Source: Seiridium cupressi
Lineage: Eukaryota > Ascomycota > Sordariomycetes > Amphisphaeriales > Sporocadaceae
Assembly (NCBI GenBank): GCA_036674765.1
Contig: JARVKI010000002.1
Location: 434,001-498,000 of the forward strand
DNA: 64,000 bases
Reading direction: 5' to 3'
In this document: piece by piece, positions 21,763 through 33,085 of the stretch
How positions within the stretch are numbered: position 1 is the stretch's first letter
How the letters are laid out: each line of letters begins with the position of its first letter
The notes under the pieces: model-generated
What the model saw: only the letters and a program-made list of their open reading frames with translations
What the model was told of the DNA's origin: nothing
The model's database searches: none
Program-made: the position numbers and the translations under genes

Positions 21763-24738
21763 TGAATCGGATACTATGGAGAAGGGAGACTAGACCAACC
21801 ACATTTCACGACCACATGCAGACGTGACCGGAGTTGCGGGTACACTAAAGACATGAAGTGGCTTTGATTTGTTTAGAGCAGATAGTCTGAGATGGCTGAA
21901 GATGTACTAGTAATCAGGCATTTGGGAGCACTAAAGTATCGGAATAAGAGGAGCACTGCGTAGATCATGGTCGGGGACCTGAATACTCGGATCCGACTGC
22001 AAGCGTAACCGACAGAAGATAGCGGTGAGGCACGGTATGTCTGGGCTACCGACGAATCAAATAATACGATGGTCATGAATGCGATAGGTCCACCGAAAGT
22101 AATGGCTCCAACTTGATATGCATCACCAGTCAGAGGCGTGAGGCTCAGCCACTGCACGTAGCTTTAATCCATCCTAGCCCTTTCTTTACTAGGGTACTCA
22201 ACCGTCACCCCTAGAATGCGATCGTTCTCTGATTGGTCGGTCTGGTGAACAGTGGATCCAGGTCGGAGTGAGGAATCACTCAGGCTGGGGACACGTAACC
22301 ACGCGCTTGGCTCCAATCGAGATACCATGAGGCAGACACGTATGATAGCCGAGCATGAAAATCTCACCGCAACCGGGCGACTCATGCTTGCTGGTCAGAT
22401 AGTATGTGAGGGGTCGCATTGGAGGAACTTCAGCTTCAAGGGATGTGGGAGGTGAGACGCTTGCATGACATACCCGAATATGGAGGGTGAGTGAGTATTT
22501 ACACATGGAAGACGCACCGGAAGCAACCGTCCTCTTTCGTGCAATAAATCAACAAGCCTATCAGGTGGGATTGGGAGGAGTGGGCTCTAGAAATAGTAGA
22601 AACGTTTGTTCCTCCAGGAACAGGAACAGACCACAGAGGCGGGCGGCTGGTGCAGCAATTCTGCAGAATTAAATTCAAAATTAGGCAAATACAACGCACA
22701 GCCTGATTTTAGCATGTCGTTGTCGAACGGCACATTGAGGCAGGCCGACCGCTCAAGGCGGCCCTACAGCCCTTTAGGGGCGTATTTGAGTTGGTTGGCT
22801 GATGTGCGGCCGGACCTTTTCTTGACTCGAGGCACGGGTGATAGATGCAGGGGGTTTGGTTTGCGCACGCCAGTGATGTTTTGAAACTGCATGTTTTAAC
22901 CCTTGCCGATGGATTTTGACAGGGCGATTCTACAGAATGGCGGCGGCAGACGGTCGTTCCAAACCCCGCGAGGCTGCGCAAAACAATGCGACAGAGGAAC
23001 GAAGAAATGTCGTTGGCATTGCCAAGTAGCCAAGTCGGACGTGTTTCTTGTCCCTCCGCGAAGCCTTTCCAAGCTTTCTTGGAAGCGATGGCTGGGAACT
23101 TGGCGAGTTGGCAACAAGACTTAACAGCGAGCAAGTGGCTGTCGCAGAGGTCTCAATGTCTTGGTGCAGAAGCTTGAATTCGCGGTCTCATGGGGATTTC
23201 GGCGCTAATGACCCCAGCGGGCAGGCCTGGCGTTGAAAGATCGTCATAGTGCAGCTTTTTGGCGCACCTCAACCTTTATTCTTTTAACATGGCACAAGTT
23301 CGAGAGTCATGACGGTGAAATCAGATATTTGCGGCAGGAAAATCAAGGTTTTTATCTTCGAGTCCGCATGGTTACAACTCCCAGGCCGTGCGTGATATTG
23401 TTTCTTGGCGCACCACAGCATGTCGCGCAAGTGCTCGTGCTGGGAAATTAATCAGTTCGGGACGATGCGATGCTGTCATTTCCTTGGGCCACAGGATCTG
23501 CTTGTGCCAGCGAAAAGCGATCCCGACGTCACGGCAAAAGCCACTGTACAATGCCAGCGGATTTCTAACCTTACGCCTGCAGCTACCGTCTACATCGAGT
23601 AGCACAATCCGTTTGTGCCTCTCCAATGCCGCTGGAATGACTATGCGTCCGCTAGCCCAGGACTGGTCGCTGCATGCGCACAAGATGTCGGCAGGCATGA
23701 ATACATTAGGTAGCGGAGGCCTCCACGAAAGTCGCCCCAACATATCGTTGTATTTCTGTATGCAGGGCGAGCCCCCCACTCAGCCATCGAGCGATGATGA
23801 TATTCTTCGAGTACCGATATGTCCTCGTAACCGCTAGGCTTAGGAAACCTAGCCACATGTTGGCAGAATGGATATATTTATTTATCCTCTGTCGGCACTG
23901 GCGTGTAGAATATGGGCAACCGGGATTGTAGGTACCGCAGACACATCGTACGTGGCCGAGAGTCCTGCAATTGATTGGCGTCCATAGCGCGTTTGCCATA
24001 ATGGAGCCGAATATCAGTGGGAAATTGGACAGAACTTGATTTTCCCCCAGATTTGTGATTCGCTGAGAAGCGCAAGCGACAATGGAATTGAAACCCCTTA
24101 ACACTACCGTTGTTATGCTGGACTTTGTATCTGCCATTCACAATGCACCCGCCGTAATCTTAAAATTGATTGAATTCCCCTTCCCGGCCCTCTTGCTTTT
24201 CCATTTCATCACCGACCACTGAGCAACCTTTAGTAGTGCGTCGCGCCCCGTTTTCTGGGTTGTTGTTCACCAGGAGCTATCTTCTTCGTATCACACCCGG
24301 GAACTACTTCTCGGTCAACAAAAACATTGCAGCGCTCTTCCCTACTTTCCCTACTTTGGAAAAACACTGCCCACGACCGAGGCGACTTCACCCATACCGA
24401 GAGTTGCGCTCTAACCCACTTATCAGGGCTTTGAATATTACGTACGCATCCATTGAAGCTGAAAAGATTCATTCGCTTTTGGAATAGCTGCGAGGCAGCA
24501 TTCGACCAGAGGCAACTGGAGGCGTTGCTTGCAATCACAGGGTTGATTGCTCATAAGCTCCCACACACCCGCAGTCACAACAAACCACCACATTGACAGC
24601 ATCTGTCTCGATCAACGACAGCGTCCGACCCTTTCCACGTCGACCGTTCGCCAGATTTAACAGCTCGGCTACGCACCGAACACTTCTTACATCCCACAAA
24701 CCAGCACGACCAGGCATATCCCGGCGAGGATACCTGAC
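21763..24738. other. 3 kb interval without recognisable gene
   Basis: The left part is the Iml1 3' flank. Several overlapping frames of 70-149 codons exist on both strands between 22.1 and 24.5 kb, but none shows a family motif or a consistent exon chain. The right end is the promoter region of the calcium exchanger. It may hold non-coding transcripts. Confidence 0.4.
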
Positions 24739-24766
24739 ATGATGTCGTCGAACCCTAAACGCCAAT
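24739..24766 (+). promoter_or_regulatory. Possible leader exon with upstream start codons for the calcium exchanger
   Basis: Two in-frame ATGs are followed after 28 bases by a strong donor (gtaagt at 24767). Joining it to the acceptor at 25144 (ctccag) gives an upstream reading frame that ends at 25281, overlapping the main ATG at 25268 in another frame. This would be a spliced overlapping upstream ORF. No acceptor I tried joins this exon in frame with the exchanger. Confidence 0.3.
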
Positions 24767-25267
24767 GTAAGTTGAACCCTTTCTTTTCAAGCCTCACTCG
24801 GGACGCGAGCACATCCGCAGCTTCATGTGCGCAGCATGAGTAGGGAGAGCCTAATTTGGGCGACGGACTACTAGCCCACGCGCCGGGGTGTTTGGATGGG
24901 CCTATTAGACGCATGCAGGGAGAGAGGTCTGAGAGGATGCTACCAGCCGGGCAACTCGCCCTCTCCCTGCTGCGATAAAGCCTGTTTCTGACTCCGCTCC
25001 CCACATATGGTCCACGACACCACCGACTCGCTATGTCATGGATGTTGACTGGCTGACTTCTCCCGCTTCCCTCAATTTTCCCTCATTTGCACTCTTGGCT
25101 TCTTGTCCCGTATTATTTTCATCACCCCATCGTCATCTCTCCAGGTCGATTGTTCCGTCAATGGCTTGAGGCTGCCGCTGCGTCCGGGAATTCTTATTGC
25201 CGTTATATTGCCGTGCGCGTCCGAGACCCAACTGGTCGAGCGTCGCAGGCAGGCCTCTTTCCACATA

Positions 25268-27032
25268 ATGTCAGATACTAATAGATCAAAATTAGCATTC
25301 AACCTTACCAAGTTTAAATCCGCCGCGAGACGCGAAAGTCGCAAGCATTCATGGAGTATCCCATTCCTGAATAAGCCGAAACGAGCGAGCACAACGACGG
25401 ATCTAGAGCGCGGTACAACGGATGGCCTCGCGCCCGCAAGACAAGTCACTTCCGCACCCGAATCTTCGAGGCGATACGAGGATGGCACGTTCAATTCGCA
25501 AGATGAGAGCACAGGCAGCCCGACTCTGAATGGTTCGGCGGACGAGCCTGGAGTCAGGAAACGCTTCGGCAAGACCCCCAGCGAGAGGGATGCTGCACGG
25601 GCAACGAGAGAGCAAGAAAAGGAGAAGAAGAAGAAGGAGGAAAAGGTACATTTCGGATTTATCAGACATGTTGAGCCAAAGGAGCCATATACTTTCGCCA
25701 ACCAGTTCAGGGCCACAATCCTCAACTCTTGGGTCAACATTTTCCTGCTCGCCATACCCGCAGGTTTCGCCTGTTTTTACGGCGGCATCGACGGCAAAAT
25801 TGTTTTCGCCGTCAACTTTGTTGCCATCATTCCGCTAGCTGCCCTGTTAAGTTACGGTACGGAAGAAGTCGCGCTGAGAACCGGCGAAACTATTGGTGGA
25901 CTGATCAACGCGACCTTTGGAAATGCCGTCGAACTCATCGTCAGCATTGAGGCCCTCCTCAATGATGAAATCACCGTTGTGAAGACATCGCTGATTGGTA
26001 GTATTCTGTCCAACCTGCTTCTGGTCTTGGGCATGTGCTTTTTCTTCGGTGGCTTTGGCCGCCAGGTTCAGTACTTCAACAAGACTGTCGCCCAGACTTC
26101 GGCCAGTCTGCTGGCCTTGGCTATTGCCAGTAACATTATCCCAACAGTATTTGCGGAGCACGCAAACGTGGACAACACGATTACGTCGATTGAGCTATCG
26201 AATATCGCCTCTCTATCCCGCGGAACCAGCGTTATTCTTCTTATAGTTTACATCGCTTACCTGGTCTTCCAGCTCAAGACCCATATCGAGGTGTTCAACG
26301 AGCCCTCGCAGAAGGTCGAGAGAACTCACTTCCGCAAGAAGCATTCGAAGGAGGGCATTAACGCCATGATTCAAGCTGGTACGGCTGTCGGTGCTAGTCC
26401 CAGTGGTCCATTAAAGGACGAACATGACCAACAAGCCTTGGCAGACCTGCACAGACATGAGGATTCCGACGATGAGGACGAGGAAGAAGAGGAGAAGGCA
26501 ACCCTCTCTGGCTGGGTCGCCCTGCTCACGCTTTTTGTCTCCACCGTCTTGGTTGCCTTCTGTGCCGAATTCATGGTCGAGGGCATTTCCAGCATCACTT
26601 CTGCCGGTGTTTCTGTCGAATTCGTCGGTCTCATTCTCCTCCCCATCGTTGGCAACGCCGCTGAGCATGTTACGGCGGTTACGGTCGCCATTAAGGACAA
26701 AATGGATTTGGCCATCGGTGTTGCTGTCGGCTCCTCGATGCAGGTTTCGCTTTTCCTGATCCCCTTCATTGTCATTGTCGGATGGGGTAAGGGCGTGGAT
26801 GATATGAACCTTGCATTCGACACCTTCCAGGTCGCCGTTGTGTTTGTCACCGTTCTACTGGTCAATTATCTGATCGCAGATGGCGAAAGCCATTGGCTCG
26901 AGGGCTTCCTCTTGATATGTCTCTACTTCATTATTGCAGTATGCTCATGGTGTAAGTTTTAAAATCCCCCACTGCTGAAGAAACAGTAACTAACCAGTCA
27001 TAGGGTATCCTGCCGATGGATCGGCAGTATAG
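25268..27032 (+). CDS. Vacuolar Ca2+/H+ exchanger (Vcx1/CAX family)
   Basis: Two exons: 25268-26951 and 27004-27032. The intron has gtaagt, a TAAC-type branch site and a catag acceptor, and replaces a premature stop with a conserved-looking ending (CSWWYPADGSAV). About 570 residues. CAX proteins load Ca2+ into the vacuole using the proton gradient. The two CaCA repeats are clear: GLINATFGNAVELIVSI (about residue 210) and LPIVGNAAEHVTAVTVAI (about 460), each with the GNxxE/GNAxE core that binds cation. Eleven hydrophobic segments are expected; an acidic loop (DEDEEEEE) precedes the second half. The N-terminal 100 residues are basic and hydrophilic, typical of the regulatory tail of these exchangers. 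The frame is open upstream to an ATG at 25103, but that extension is unlike the family and is probably leader. I prefer the Met of MSDTNRSK. Confidence 0.9.
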
Positions 27033-28458
27033 CATCACTGCACTCCCACAAATTCTGGGCCGCTGGTCCGCTTAGCTTATAAAATTCGAGATCTTGTACA
27101 TTCTTCCTGTCCTGTATATTGTCCTCAACGTATATTCGTATGTGGCAGGCGTTTGTAATGCATATTAGTCGGAGCGCACGTGCTCCTTTCGCCATTCGCT
27201 TCTTTCTTTGGTCAATTAATGTCTGTTCATCATGTTCAGGGGGTTAGGAGTTTGGAGTTGCGGTTTTGGAACCAAGAAAAAAGGGAACCATTTCTGAGAA
27301 CTAGTCACGCACAAAGCGTTCATTTTTTCTTGCGTTTTGAGGTTTGTGGCCGAAGACGCAACGCCACACCAACTTCACAAATTCACACGTGTCTCCTTAG
27401 TTGGGGAGAGGGGGGGACGGGTAGGAAAAAGAAATGGCATACATGGATGCCCGAACTCGCGTACATAGTAGTCGGTAATTGACTGTCCATGTCATACACT
27501 TACATGTCTCGCCCGTGATGACCCCGCCACAAATGCCTTTAAGATCGGCTCAATCTAGACATGTAAATGGGTTTGAAGGTATCTGCATGCAGGGAAATCC
27601 AAACTCAAGATGACATGGCGATGAGAGCGGCCTGTGTATGATTTCTTCCTATTTGCAATTGTGAGCTTTACGCAAGCGCTCTAGGATATTTGTCACGCTA
27701 TGGTCTGCTGTCGTGGTTTCTCCGAGTTTCTGGGAATTTGGTATATCTATGATTGGTTCTGACTGGTAGTCAGCCTGTCAGCTGCGTAAACGTTTCAATG
27801 CTATATCATACATGTATCCACCTTAACATGGCCAGCCAAGGAAAGGATCCGGTGTGTGTGGGTACGTATCGTGTCATATCATATCAGACAATCGAACATG
27901 CATCGCGAGCTACATAGGATCTTAGCGTTAGATAGCTGACACGGAGAACCGTCTAATGGCGACATAACTTGAACAGCAGCGCGGATTTTGGTTGATATAC
28001 CCAGGCATATGGTCGATAAACAGAAAATACCTCTTTACTACGTTTATCTACTCCAGAGCTTACGTTTATAATAGCTTCCGCAAGGTATAGCCAATAGGTG
28101 AGCCGTTCAATGTAACAGCCGAGTATGTTCTGTAATCGGCGTAGCGCAGGTTCAGCCGAGGACCCCTGTACAATGAATATGCATGTGCTAGGTCAAAAGA
28201 GATTTGAGGCAACTATGCACCGGCATGGATGGCGCGACAAACAAACCGAATTATCAATCATAAGAAAAAAGTCTCCATAGACAATGTGAATGATCAATCA
28301 AAAATAAAGACTTCCATTCCATTCTATCATTCAGCGCCTTACGTATGATACGATGTGGAGTAGTCAAATTAAGATATAAACCAGTCGGCGCATGGTCGTC
28401 TAGACTGACTTTCTATCGCATTCACACCATCTCATCCAAGTCAAAATCATTAAACAAC
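27033..28458. other. Intergenic
   Basis: This is the 3' flank of the exchanger and the promoter of the next dehydrogenase. One 100-codon frame (27180-27482) has no recognisable content. Nothing else is supported. Confidence 0.45.
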
Positions 28459-29443
28459 ATGTCCGTGTACGTTATCACTGGGGTGTCGAAGGGAATCGGG
28501 GTGAGTCTGCCATGTGCCGTTTTGCGAATTGCTTTTGCTCACTTCAGCCCAGTTCGAGTTGGTCAAACAGATCTCGGAAGACCCGAACAACCTAGTTGTC
28601 GGTCTAGTCAGAGACAGAGTAACGACCCAGAAGAAAGTGGTGAACAAACTTGGAGATCGTTCCAATGTCCACATCCTCCATGGGGACCTCACCAGCCAAG
28701 CCAGCCTGAAGCAAGCCGCTGCCGACACTGCCAAGATTGTTGGCGAGCGTGGCATCGACTATCTCGTTGCCAATGGAGCGTTTCCATCTCTCTTCGACGC
28801 GTACGATCCGATCGGCGCATTGTAAGTCCAATCTCCCTCTACTCGGTGTCCGACTGGTCTGTAATTAACGCCCTATGTTCAACAGGGCTGACAAGGCCGA
28901 TGAGCTGGATGATGTTTCAGCGAAGCTCTTCAAAACTAATGTAGTCGGTAATATCCACCTATTTAACGCCTTCCTCCCTCTTGTCACGAAGGGCAAGGTC
29001 AAGAAGGTCATCGCCATTTCCAGCGGTCACGGCGACCTCGACTTTATCAACGATCTCGAGGTGGAGATAAGTGCTTTGTACTCTGCTTCCAAGGCTGCCA
29101 TGAACGTAGTTGTGGCCAAATTCAATGCGCAGTACAAGAAAGACGGTGTCCTCTTCCTGTCTATGAGTCCGGGAGTAGTAGAAGTCGGCCACTTCCAGAA
29201 TGGTAAGTGTCGATTGAAACATGTGGGAATTTTTACTAATGCACACCCACAGCCACCCCAGAACAGATCCAGGGCGTGATGGGATTTATGGGCAAGCTTG
29301 CAACTTACGCTCCTCACTTCAAGGGTCCGACGCCCGTAGAGGAAGCCATTCCAATTATTAGATCGACCTGGGAGAAGGCCAGCATCGAAAGTGGGTATGG
29401 TGGTGCGTTTGTTTCCCATCTTGGAAACAAGCAGTGGTTGTAA
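28459..29443 (+). CDS. Short-chain dehydrogenase/reductase (classical-like)
   Basis: Four exons: 28459-28500, 28553-28821, 28886-29202 and 29253-29443. Phases are consistent and the product is about 272 residues. Visible motifs: MSVYVITGVSKGIGFE (TGxxxGxG cofactor site at the extreme N terminus), HGDLT (Asp contacting adenine), VANGA in place of the usual NNAG, an active-site serine strand (VIAISSGHG) and YSASKAA (YxxxK). The C-terminal part TPVEEAIPIIRSTWEKA matches a group of fungal dehydrogenases that often sit beside accessory genes. The substrate is unknown. The missing N-terminal extension places the nucleotide-binding glycines only eight residues from the start, so the first exon of 42 bases is essential. 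Confidence 0.85.
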
Positions 29444-29916
29444 AACTTCAAAGGTAGCAGAGTGATACTACTCTGCAGCAATCTCTAGAGAAACCTATAT
29501 TTTGATTTCATACTATAAAGAGAACCTGTTCCTCTAAAATCTATTAAACTTGACTCAGGGTCTACCATCTTGTGTATGCCATTTGTCAGTGGCTGGTGAT
29601 GTAGAAGACCAGCCTCTTAAATTTTGAAAATAAGTCCAAAGATGGAATTCTAGTTCTTACAATAGCTTGAGCCCTCGGCTGGAGAAAATGCTCGTCTCTG
29701 TATCTCGTACAGGTCAAGGTCTAGATCAATAATCATCAGGATGAGACATGAACGTTACACTGGATGATGATACGATATTCCTATAACAGTGTGTATGAGA
29801 TGAGACGCAATCGTTGGCAGCCTACACAGTGACAGTGCGCAAGCCGAACCCCATAAACGTGCTTCATAAGCATGCAGGCTAATGCAATGTAAGGTTGATC
29901 TCCAAAAATGGCAAGT
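29444..29916. other. Intergenic
   Basis: This is the 3' flank of the dehydrogenase. No gene or structure is seen before the inverted-repeat element. Confidence 0.45.
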
Positions 29917-30151
29917 GCCTAGCGTCTAGATCTTGGTAGAGATAGAAGCTAGGGATTTGTTTTCTTTAAAAAATAACGGGCAAGTTGCTTCCTATTTAGG
30001 ATTAATACCTTAGCCCGTGCTATTAGCCTTAATTATTAGCAGCTATAGATAGCTATTAGCCCTTATAACTTGCTAATAATCTTTTTTATTCATAAAAATT
30101 AACTGGCTGGCAATCTGGCTGGCTGGCAGGCTGGTGATCTAGACGCTAGGC
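29917..30151. mobile_element. MITE-like element with 16 bp perfect terminal inverted repeats
   Basis: gcctagcgtctagatc at 29917-29932 is the exact reverse complement of gatctagacgctaggc at 30136-30151. The 235 bp between and including them is AT-rich. It carries many TTAGC/GCTAA motifs in both orientations and a ctggctgg repeat cluster (30102-30135), and has no coding capacity. This is the layout of a miniature inverted-repeat element. The flanks (tggcaagt / ctaatgtg) do not show an obvious target-site duplication, so family and insertion site remain open. Confidence 0.55.
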
Positions 30152-30304
30152 CTAATGTGTGCAGAGCTGGCAGCGCAGCACTTCGCAATTTATAAATATT
30201 ATGTCTCCACCACCGATCCAAGAGTCTATCGATTTCCTTCGATCTAACACTACATCAACGTACTTTGTACTTCGCTTATCTAGGCACGATTGTTCAGCAC
30301 AACC

Positions 30305-31969
30305 ATGCGGGAAAGGCAGATGACGACAGCGCGCACATGTAAAGGTAGGTAGAGGGCCGGACGTAGAAGCATAGAAAAGAAGATCACTAACCTCGTCAGA
30401 CCATGCCATGAGTTGCGATGGCGTCAAGTCAAACTGTACGAACTGTTCTCGATCCCACCGGAAATGCCAGGGTCTTAGGCTGTCCTGGCCGCGTGCCAAT
30501 GATCACAGGCGTGCTGTCGTTTCCAAGTCTCGTCCGCCGTCTCTGTCACCTCTCACATGTCTAATCACCGATGCACGGTTTGTGCACATGTCGAATTGGG
30601 ACGTCGAGTTGCACCACAGCTTGGCAGGCTCTGTTCCGGAGCGGACCCTATCTTTGCTAGACGTACCAACGATCTGGAACCCATCGAAGCTGGAGGCTCT
30701 TGACCAGGACCTGTTCGAGTACTGTAAGTTGCGTACATCCCGCATTGCTGCCTACCAAGCTTAGTTAGGGGTGAGAGTGCTGACAGAGCCATGTACACCG
30801 CCTGCAGTTTGTTTGGTAGCGTCGTCGTCCCTCGCTAGCTTTGGCCATGACCCAACCACCGTCGGTAATGTCCTGGCTCGGATTGCGCTGGAAGGAGAGA
30901 CTGCTTCGGCTGTAGCAGTGCGACAGGCGCTGCTGGCCTTTTCTTCCCTACATCGCTACGGCTTACATGCCCACGCCATTCAGCTGAAAATTGATGCGCT
31001 GGGAAGCTTGTCAAGATCAGCCGCGCCAAGTCTGGGCGTGAAAGAGACCATTCAGCACATTGCTACGGGAATACTGCTTATTTCCTTTGAAGTGCACCAA
31101 TCGTCCTGCACTTCGGGCCAGTGGACGGGATACCTCAGCGGTGTCAAGACAGTCATCAACGCGTCTTCTACCAAGACACTCCTCCAGTTAAACTCTGATG
31201 TGGCCGCCTTGCTGGACTTTGTGCACTACCACGACGTCCTCGCTCACTTCTCACTCTTTCACTGGACAGGAGAGGCTCCGGAGGTGCCGCCTACTCCAAC
31301 AGACCTCTTCTGTTCACAGGTGCGTACATGATAACGGCTGTATGGCTATTACGTGGAGTGTTGGTCTGACAAGTAATATTCCAGAATTCCAGCCTACCGC
31401 CCCCTATCTTCTCCATGCTAAACCTGTTGTCTCAAGTATGTGATGCTGTATCTAGCAGAGCGATCCTGCCAGAAACCAGCGACAACGTGGATGGTTACAG
31501 GAGCTTCCTAGAAGTGATGGATTGGAGGATCCGGAGCCTACCAATACCAAAAACCGCAGGTAATAGCGAGGATATCTTGAACGAGGCGACATTGATCGTA
31601 CAACTATACCAACTTGCTCTGCTGGTGTATCTCAATCGAAGCTCCGAAGGCCTGATGAATCAGACCATCGGCATAAAGGAGCACATCGAAAGAGCCTTTG
31701 CGATCTTCTCCCGACTAAGTTCCTGTAAACAGCAATTCCCCATTCACATTATCGGCTGTGAGGCGCGAGACGATGAGCAAAGGGCCGTAGTACTCGACCT
31801 TATCGCCCGAACGGAGAAGACGAACTCGTCGCGATCTTTTCATTATTGCAAGAAAATATTGCAGGCCGTCTGGGCCCAGGATGATCTCGCGTACGGTAAT
31901 AACATTGGCTATCGCGACAAGTTGATCTCGATAATGAGTCGTTGCAAGGTTGTTCCAAGTTTTGTGTAG
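30305..31969 (+). CDS. Fungal zinc-cluster transcription regulator with degenerate zinc motif
   Basis: Four exons: 30305-30344, 30400-30723, 30808-31319 and 31385-31969; phases agree and the product is 486 residues. The C-terminal 350 residues look like the fungal-specific regulatory domain of the Fungal_trans_2 type (NVLARIALEGETAS, ALLAFSSLHRYG, a helical repeat layout). The N terminus reads RTCKDHAMSCDG, then NCTNCSRSHRKCQG, which aligns with a Zn2Cys6 cluster (C-x6-C, C-x2-C-x6-C). The first of the six cysteines is replaced by Ala, however, and the usual two residues after the sixth cysteine (the YG of KCQGYGLRLSWP) are absent. The start codon at 30305 and the 40 bp first exon are the only way I found to reach the motif. 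The gene lies 154 bp from the inverted-repeat element. It may be a regulator that no longer binds DNA, or an incorrectly modelled first exon. Confidence 0.7.
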
Positions 31970-32503
31970 TCAGTTTATGTAATAATTTATGGATCTACCA
32001 AAGGTGGAAATAGATTTTCCAATAATTTCTTTGAGGGATTTCTTTAACAAATTTTGTTATACTGCACTTAGGAATAATATTTATACACCAGATTTTGCCT
32101 ATTACTTACAAACGCAACGCCGGCCATAAGCTTAAGCTACTCTATACCGACTGGGCAGTGACAGTACCAAGCTAGGAATTTATACCCCGGCAGAGGATAT
32201 ATACAAGCTTGCATGACCGGCGTTCCTGGGTATGGGACTCATTTACCTCATAATCTCAGTGGCCGGCGAAAGAGCGATTTAAATATGGATTATAAAACAA
32301 TAATACGACGGAGTGGATGTACTACCTGAGAGTTGGGATAGAAAGAGTGATAAAGTAAAGGATGAGATGAACACCAGGGGAAGAATTTACTGATCCTGAA
32401 CGGACAACTGGCACTAAAATTACATTCGCCCAATACTATATCAAGTCATAAATACAGAACAAAACTCCATTCTAGTACTCTTTGCATGCCATCCATCTAG
32501 TTC
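31970..32503. other. Intergenic, AT-rich
   Basis: AT-rich DNA between the 3' ends of two convergent reading frames. Nothing specific is seen. Confidence 0.4.
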
Positions 32504-33085
32504 TCATCTTGTCGTCCTTTCACCACTGCCACCCTGTTTGCCCTGTCCACGGGTCCAAGAACCTTGTGAAACTAAACTTCGACTCTTTTTCTTCTCAAGC
32601 TGAGACTGGCGAACTGCCTTGTTCGAGAACTTCTCTCCCAGTGCGTATGGGCGAAGTTCGTCGTCATAAGGGTCTTCGTCTGTTTGGAGGCGTCGCTTTG
32701 TAGCAAAGGAAGTCGTCCCATCAGCGGACCCGAAGATCGGGCTACCTGTCTCGTGTCGCTTATTTCAGCGCAAGTCGGAACCATTTCACCATCAAGCTTG
32801 CGGTCTGCAAGTTGATGTTCGAAGAAGTCATGGTGTGATCCCCAACCCAGTCCGGCGTTGTGCGGTCGAGCAACCTGGGCGAGATGGCCACGAAAGGTTA
32901 GCGTTCGCTTCTCGTTCCCGTGAATTGTAGCTGGATCAGTATTGGCGGGGACGTTAGAGTAGCAATACATTGTACCCAGACAAGGCGCAGTCGCGGAGGC
33001 TGAAATGCTGACTCGGCTGCCAGTCGTTGATTCCTGCTCTGCCGAGCATATTGTTGCTGATTGTACCAAACAATTTCATGGTATC
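32504..33085 (-). CDS. Unidentified three-exon reading frame (5' end unresolved)
   Basis: Exons 32976-33085, 32790-32874 and 32504-32745 join in phase with normal splice sites. One intron carries a ctaac branch site, and the last is only 44 nt (gtgaaa..acag). The product has a Q/R-rich start (YNQQQYARQSRNQRL), a middle of GLGWGSHHDFFEHQLADRKLDG type and a basic C-terminal tail (QLEKKKSRSL, GQGKQGGSG) that would suit an RNA- or protein-binding role. No family is recognised. A further open stretch in another frame (about 33100-33259, minus) and a small exon-like frame at 33615-33710 (start ATG, donor gtaaat) may be upstream exons, but I could not join them convincingly. It could equally be the remains of an older gene. 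Confidence 0.35.

Noticed and set aside
25103..25267. Upstream extension of the calcium exchanger (55 residues)
   Set aside because: Open frame only. The composition is unlike the family and it overlaps a leader exon and acceptor, so the ATG at 25268 was chosen.
25072..25755. 227-codon frame antisense to the calcium exchanger
   Set aside because: Shadow of the conserved coding strand; the Ser/Phe runs come from the AAG-rich linker.
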